DNA from: an uncultured Flavobacteriales bacterium
Lineage (GTDB): Bacteria > Bacteroidota > Bacteroidia > Flavobacteriales > Crocinitomicaceae
DNA: 64,000 bases
Direction of reading: 5' to 3'
Assembly (NCBI GenBank): GCA_946482515.1
Contig: CAMLRS010000002.1
Location: 1-64,000, forward strand
Every line of letters begins with the position of its first letter. The first letter of the stretch is position 1. The notes under the pieces are model-generated. The model searched no databases. It had not been told where the DNA came from and worked only from the letters and a program-made list of their open reading frames with translations. The translations under genes and the position numbers were made by a program. This document shows positions 60,776-64,000 of this stretch, piece by piece.

Positions 60776-60988
60776 TTAATCAAGTCTTAGTATTCTGTAG
60801 ATGTGGTCCCTCATCCGCGTTTTCTGAAGACGATATGATTCGAGCTCTCCTGTGAGGTTCCCGGTGGTTTCCAACCGGAAAATGGAGTCTTCCACGCAAT
60901 GAACGCTGGAAAACAATTGGATCATCTCCTCGTTGTTGTGTTTGATTTTCCAGGTATGGATGGCTGTTGTGAGCTGGTGTGTATTCAT
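60776..60988 (-). CDS. Small hypothetical protein (70 aa)
   Basis: 70 residues, soluble, helical ('HQLTTAIHTWKIKHNNEEMIQLF', 'LESYRLQKTRMRDHIYRILRLD'), charged and with one Cys. No family recognised. The stop lies only 6 bases from the terminator shared with the Ala-rich gene. An AT/GC-mixed spacer of about 155 bp separates it from the CsbD-like gene upstream, where I see only a small palindrome (TCCGT-CTA-ACGGA near 61100). Confidence 0.5.
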   Translation of the reverse strand: MNTHQLTTAIHTWKIKHNNEEMIQLFSSVHCVEDSIFRLETTGNLTGELESYRLQKTRMRDHIYRILRLD

Positions 60989-61145
60989 TGTTGTTGGTGT
61001 TATGATTCCGGAATAGGATTACCGCTGTTTGCTAGCTCAGCCTCCGGGCGGCTTCGGGACTTTTCCCGCTCAAAATAATCAGTAGAACAAAAAGAACATC
61101 CGTCTAACGGACATTCCTTTCGTTTTTCGCCAGGTTAATGGCGTA

Positions 61146-61367
61146 TCAGTTCTCTGAGATCTCATTTCTAAGGATGCGGATCACTTCTATCCGACTCTTG
61201 CTCAGTCGCTTTTCCATACGTGTGAGCAGAGCGACTTCCTGTCCCGGAAAAAATGCCAGGTCTTCTTCTGTCAATTCCGAAAACTTTTCTTTAAGTGATT
61301 GAGCCTGAGCAGTCCAGTCTCCTGTTATTTTGAACGTACCGTCTGCCTTTGGTGTTGTGGAATCCAT
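61146..61367 (-). CDS. CsbD-like stress-response protein
   Basis: 73 residues. The core 'FKITGDWTAQAQSLKEKF' and 'SELTEEDLAFFPGQEVALL' match the CsbD family, small acidic-basic helical proteins of the general stress response, function unknown. An extra C-terminal segment 'RLSKSRIEVIRILRNEI' continues the helical pattern, as is common in Bacteroidota members. It is in a cluster of small minus-strand genes next to an AraC regulator. No membrane segment, cytosolic. Confidence 0.78.
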   Translation of the reverse strand: MDSTTPKADGTFKITGDWTAQAQSLKEKFSELTEEDLAFFPGQEVALLTRMEKRLSKSRIEVIRILRNEISEN

Positions 61368-61465
61368 ACAATTGAATTAAAAGAAATGCGTATTCATTTC
61401 CTGCATAAAGGTCGGCTGTTTCCTCTCCTTCCCCCTTACACATGCCCGGCAATAGCTTACATCTA

Positions 61466-62026
61466 TCACACATTTTCCAGGTTCTGCGTGCGCTTTTCTC
61501 TCAATTGCTTGTAGAACGTCGGTGAAAGGCCCGTCACTTTCTTGAACTGGTTGGATAAATGTGCTACGCTGCTGTAGTGCAGACGGTAAGCGATCTCGGT
61601 GAGGGTCATTTCATTATAGAGCAACAGCTCCTTCACCCGCTCGATCTTGTGAATAATGATGAATTGCTGGATCGTGATGCCCTTTACTTCGGAAAATACA
61701 TTGGAGAGATAGGTGTAATCGTAGTTCAATTTCTCGCTGAGGTAGACGGAATAGTTGACTTGTGGGAGCTCATCCGTATAATGAATCATTTCAATGATAA
61801 CGTTCTTGATTTTTTCGATCAGGATGCTTTTTTTATCATCAAGCAATTCAAGTCCGGAGTGCATAAGGCTTTCCTTTAGGGCTTTTCGCTGTGTTTCCGT
61901 AATATCCTGCATTACCTCAACCACCCCCAGATCAAGTGCAATGTACTGAAGACCGAGTTTTTTCAACTCCTCTTTCACCACCATTTTGCACCGCAAACTG
62001 ACCATATATTTGATGTATAATTTCAA
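61466..62026 (-). CDS. AraC-family regulator with HMA-like N-terminal domain
   Basis: 186 residues. N-terminal about 1-70 reads as a ferredoxin-like/heavy-metal-associated-type fold ('MKLYIKYMVSLRCKMVVKEELKKLGL', with the CxxxV region but no CxxC). The C-terminal AraC HTH about 85-180 has the two helix-turn-helix units ('TLTEIAYRLHYSSVAHLSNQFKKVTG') and the closing 'LSPTFYKQLREKR'. This short Bacteroidota AraC type often regulates nearby genes. Divergent from the cupin gene with 186 bp between; an interrupted GAGTA-N5-TACTC repeat at 62042-62056 lies just upstream of its start. Effector unknown. Confidence 0.88.
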   Translation of the reverse strand: MKLYIKYMVSLRCKMVVKEELKKLGLQYIALDLGVVEVMQDITETQRKALKESLMHSGLELLDDKKSILIEKIKNVIIEMIHYTDELPQVNYSVYLSEKLNYDYTYLSNVFSEVKGITIQQFIIIHKIERVKELLLYNEMTLTEIAYRLHYSSVAHLSNQFKKVTGLSPTFYKQLREKRTQNLENV

Positions 62027-62212
62027 TTGGTTCAGTTTTGTGAGTACTTAATACTCGCAAGATAGAACATTTGGACAGGAATCAAAGCCAATAACTTCAG
62101 CCCGGCCCCTTAAAAAAGAATAAAATAGCAAAACAGGTATTATTAACGTGACCATTCGAAATTAAATCCGGGAATGCCGTTTATAATCACCACCTTTGGA
62201 TAAAGGCAGGCC

Positions 62213-62596
62213 ATGGAAAAAAGCAAGTACCAATTCGGTGGTAAATCGGATCACAATGATACATCGGAAATAGAAAAATCGAAATCCCACATCATTGTAG
62301 AAATAATAGAATACGTACCCAACGCAGTTGTCAGTAAGACGATTATCAAAAAATCTACTGGTAACGTTACCGCTATGTCTTTTGATGAAGGAGAAGAGCT
62401 TTGCGAAAAGACCATTCCTTTTGACACGTATGTTCAAATCATTCACGGCAAAGCGCAGGTTACTATCGAGAAGAAAAAGCATTTACTCGAACTGGGATGC
62501 GGCATCATCATACCGGCTCATTCGCTGCACTGCTTCAACGCTAATGAGCAGTTCAAAATGATCACAACGGTTATCAAAAGCGGGTACGAAGACTAG
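62213..62596 (+). CDS. Cupin-domain protein
   Basis: 127 residues. Cupin beta-barrel: 'GNVTAMSFDEGEELCEKTIPFDTYVQIIHGKAQVTIEKK' carries motif 1 in a weakened form, lacking the usual two His, and 'LELGCGIIIPAHSLHCFNANEQ' is motif 2 with the His. Metal binding is therefore uncertain. N-terminal 35 residues are polar. Divergent from the AraC regulator, which probably controls it. No signal peptide; role unknown. Confidence 0.82.
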   Translation: MEKSKYQFGGKSDHNDTSEIEKSKSHIIVEIIEYVPNAVVSKTIIKKSTGNVTAMSFDEGEELCEKTIPFDTYVQIIHGKAQVTIEKKKHLLELGCGIIIPAHSLHCFNANEQFKMITTVIKSGYED

Positions 62597-62677
62597 ATCA
62601 ATACTGTTCTTTTTTCGAGTAACTTCGGATTTAGAGGATTTCGCGGAAATGAATTATTTCTGTGTTAAAAACAAAAT

Positions 62678-62763
62678 CTCCAAGACATTGATACATTTTG
62701 GGCTTTTCTAATTCCACAGCCATATGGACTTTTTCTTCTTGCTTTTAACAGTAGCGATCTGGA
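62678..62763. repeat. Direct repeat copy A: displaced tRNA-Asp 3' flank
   Basis: About 86 bp, nearly identical (about six mismatches and one indel in the best 80 positions) to 63254-63338, which is the 3' end and downstream flank of tRNA-Asp. It ends with CGATCTGGA, the equivalent of the tRNA acceptor end CGGTCTGGA, immediately next to the stop codon of the J-domain/KTSC gene. The hairpin arms in this copy are degraded. Confidence 0.85.
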
Positions 62764-63210
62764 TCAATCCTCCATCGCTTTTTTCGATTTACGGTACAGA
62801 AAACTGTTGTAGATGAAACGTTTGGCAAACCGGACTTGCTTATCCGAGTTGACCAATTTTCTGAACAGGGTGGCGTTTACACCGAAATACTCGTACGTGG
62901 AACCATTGGTAAACGTGATCTCGAGCAGTAATCCTTTGTGCTTGAAATCCGCAATACCGCACTCGCCAATCGTTGCATTGTATTCTTCTAAATTGCTTTG
63001 AACGGTTTCCGGCGCTATACTCACCAGGAAGTGGTAACCATCTACCACGCGCTGCCCCATCACTGCGGCTGTTTCTTTCAACGGATCTTCATCCTGAAAT
63101 TTATCCGGATGCCATTGTTTAACCAGCTTCCGGTAGGTTGTTTTCAGCTCAGCCAGGTTCAGCTCGCTTTCAACCTCAAATAGTTTTTTGTATTCGTTAA
63201 TGCGTTTCAT
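62764..63210 (-). CDS. J-domain/KTSC-domain protein
   Basis: 148 residues from ATG 63210 ('MKRINEYKKLF'); the frame opens ten codons earlier. Residues about 1-75 are a DnaJ-like J domain with the HPD signature in 'LVKQWHPDKFQDED', which stimulates an Hsp70 ATPase. About 85-140 is a KTSC domain ('GLLLEITFTNGSTYEYFGVNATLFRKLVNS'), short beta-fold of unknown role usually found alone. The fusion is known in Bacteroidota, but function is not established. It lies between two copies of the tRNA-Asp 3' flank, with its stop touching copy A, so it may have arrived by integration or duplication at the tRNA. Confidence 0.85.
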   Translation of the reverse strand: MKRINEYKKLFEVESELNLAELKTTYRKLVKQWHPDKFQDEDPLKETAAVMGQRVVDGYHFLVSIAPETVQSNLEEYNATIGECGIADFKHKGLLLEITFTNGSTYEYFGVNATLFRKLVNSDKQVRFAKRFIYNSFLYRKSKKAMED

Positions 63211-63248
63211 ATTCTTCTTTGCTTCAAGGTTGAAAGCCAATAAAAAGC

Positions 63249-63279
63249 AAAAAGCTCAAGATATTGATACATCTTGAGC
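63249..63279 (-). terminator. Terminator of tRNA-Asp (part of direct repeat copy B)
   Basis: GCTCAAGAT (63254-63262) and ATCTTGAGC (63271-63279) form a perfect 9-bp stem with an 8-nt loop, and on the minus strand it is followed by a T-rich run. It lies 50 bp downstream of the tRNA 3' end. The whole segment 63254-63338 is the second copy of the 85-bp repeat, copy A being at 62678-62763. Confidence 0.8.
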
Positions 63280-63329
63280 TTTTCTAATTCCACAGCCATA
63301 TGGACTTTTCTTGTTGCTTTTAACAGTAG

Positions 63330-63403
63330 CGGTCTGGACGGGACTCGAACCCGCGACCCCATGCGTGACAGGCATGTATTCTAACCAACTGAACTACCAA
63401 ACC
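63330..63403 (-). tRNA. tRNA-Asp (GTC)
   Basis: Read on the minus strand: acceptor stem GGTTTGG pairs with CCAGACC (one G-U), D-arm TAGTTCAGTTGGTTAGAA, anticodon stem-loop CATGC-CTGTCAC-GCATG with anticodon GTC, T-arm GCGGG-TTCGAGT-CCCGT, discriminator G. The CCA end is not encoded. Anticodon loop and conserved TTCGA positions are all normal. A terminator follows. The usual false protein reading 'GLEPATPC' comes from the complementary strand here. Confidence 0.97.
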
Positions 63404-63750
63404 AATTTTCTTCGTTACCGTCCGACAACAGTCGGATTCAGAAATTGTGTAATGCTTTTCGTTAAAAGCGTGTGCAAATCTACGTCAAATATTCGATTCT
63501 ACAAGAAGAAACTGAAAAAAATCAGAAAAATTTTTCGACCAAGCGCCCTGACAGCATGACTTTCAGTGGGTTTCGATTAGTGGAAATCGAACTTTGATGC
63601 CCACCACGACGAGGTCCTGGTATTCTTCCTGAAAAAAACGGTGTTCCCTTGCTACCTCCAAAAAAGACTAAATAATAGTTACCATGGTATATATTTAATT
63701 CTTTTGTCTATCTTTGTGTCGTAAATTGTTTATACAAAACACACAAGAAG
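63404..63750. other. Gene-free spacer of about 350 bp between tRNA-Asp and pirin gene
   Basis: No plausible ORF. It contains the divergent promoters of tRNA-Asp (left, minus) and the pirin gene (right, plus; box described separately) and is AT-rich around 63480-63540 and 63660-63710. An imperfect hairpin GTTTCGATT...AAATCGAAC lies near 63570-63592. Nothing else recognised. Confidence 0.5.
63680..63716 (+). promoter_or_regulatory. Putative operator and -7 box of the pirin gene
   Basis: TATCTTTG at 63709-63716 is an exact TAnnTTTG box, 34 bases upstream of ATG 63751. A perfect palindrome TACCATGGTA occupies 63680-63689 (extended GTTACCATGGTATAT), about 20 bp before it, where a regulator bound in the -33 region would act. 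Confidence 0.5.
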
Positions 63751-64000
63751 ATGAAAACAACAGTTCACCGATCCGATACACGGGGCTCTGCCGACCACGG
63801 CTGGCTCCAGGCCAAACATTCGTTCAGCTTTGCCAGTTATTACGATCCCGACCGCGTTCATTTCGGCGCGCTGCGGGTTTTGAACGACGATATCGTAGCA
63901 GCCGGTATGGGATTCGGTATGCACCCGCACGATAACATGGAGATCATCACCATTCCGTTGGAAGGCTCACTGGCCCACAAAGATTCCATGGGCAACAGCT
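63751..64000 (+). CDS. Pirin-family protein, N-terminal part (cut by window edge)
   Basis: 83 residues visible from ATG 63751, open to the right edge. N-terminal cupin of the pirin/YhaK type: 'SADHGWLQAKHSFSFASYYDPD', 'FGALRVLNDDIVAAGMGF' and the metal-binding 'GMHPHDNMEIITIPLEGSLAHKDSMG' segment with the two His and the Glu. Pirins are Fe-dependent cupins; several oxidise quercetin, in vivo role often redox regulation. The C-terminal cupin lies outside the window. Preceded by a palindrome and a -7 box, so it may be redox- or effector-regulated. Confidence 0.92.
   Translation, partial: MKTTVHRSDTRGSADHGWLQAKHSFSFASYYDPDRVHFGALRVLNDDIVAAGMGFGMHPHDNMEIITIPLEGSLAHKDSMGNS

Noticed and set aside
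63311..63559. An 82-codon plus-strand frame starting near tRNA-Asp
   Set aside because: Its 'GLEPATPCVTG' reading is the well-known artefact of translating the complement of a tRNA.

Overview
The window reads as a chromosomal stretch of a Bacteroidota bacterium, most likely a flavobacterial relative. The basis is type IX secretion (T9SS) C-terminal sorting domains of type A and type B, Bacteroidota-style -7 promoter boxes (TAnnTTTG) at several starts, no clear Shine-Dalgarno sequences, a PafA-type alkaline phosphatase, LytTR regulators fed by Reg_prop/Y_Y_Y kinases, and a short ACT-less phosphoglycerate dehydrogenase. I do not name a genus. There is no rRNA, no CRISPR array, no phage module and only one small transposase gene.

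Layout. 1-8.9 kb: a Gln/Pro-rich gene tail, a small membrane protein, a 58-residue DUF6496-type protein, a coupled DUF72 and FAD/Rieske oxidoreductase pair, membrane proteins (DUF2339), a TonB-C/VWA fusion and methionine aminopeptidase. 9.2-13.9 kb: two tandem paralogous T9SS cargo proteins, a HAD phosphatase, phosphoglycerate dehydrogenase and sucC. 14-16 kb: an IS200-like/RAYT transposase followed by three hairpins, then accC. 16.3-25.7 kb: tamB divergent from tsaD (25 bp between starts), an rsmF-like methyltransferase, a GT39-type glycosyltransferase and a secreted CHAP-like protein. 25.7-31.4 kb: a porin, a PafA-like phosphatase, a WG-repeat protein and miaE. 31.5-44.2 kb: a LytTR response regulator with two paralogous sensor kinases, divergent from a marR-RND efflux operon. 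44.2-48.5 kb: another alkaline-phosphatase-superfamily enzyme, a beta-barrel protein, small genes and an XRE regulator. 48.8-56.1 kb: a cell-surface cluster with type A and type B T9SS cargo and two beta-barrel proteins. 56.2-58.6 kb: a TPR protein with an ECF sigma/anti-sigma pair. 59.4-62.6 kb: an Ala-rich hydrophobic protein of unknown function, CsbD-like, AraC and cupin genes. 62.7-64 kb: a J-domain/KTSC gene lying between two copies of the tRNA-Asp 3' flank, then tRNA-Asp and the start of a pirin gene.

The genes are mostly house-keeping and envelope functions. The most unusual signal is in the spacers. One class is a MITE-like family with inverted ends (TTCGTGTATTCGTGGGAA type) into which shorter perfect palindromes are nested. 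A second class is low-complexity 'phrase' repeats that fold back on themselves next to gene 3' ends. Best candidates for something undescribed are the nested palindrome family, the two-sensor/one-regulator LytTR locus, the Ala-rich candidate membrane-active protein at 59.4 kb, the TonB-C/VWA fusion, the XRE module with a palindrome in the divergent promoter, and the tRNA-Asp-flanked J/KTSC gene.
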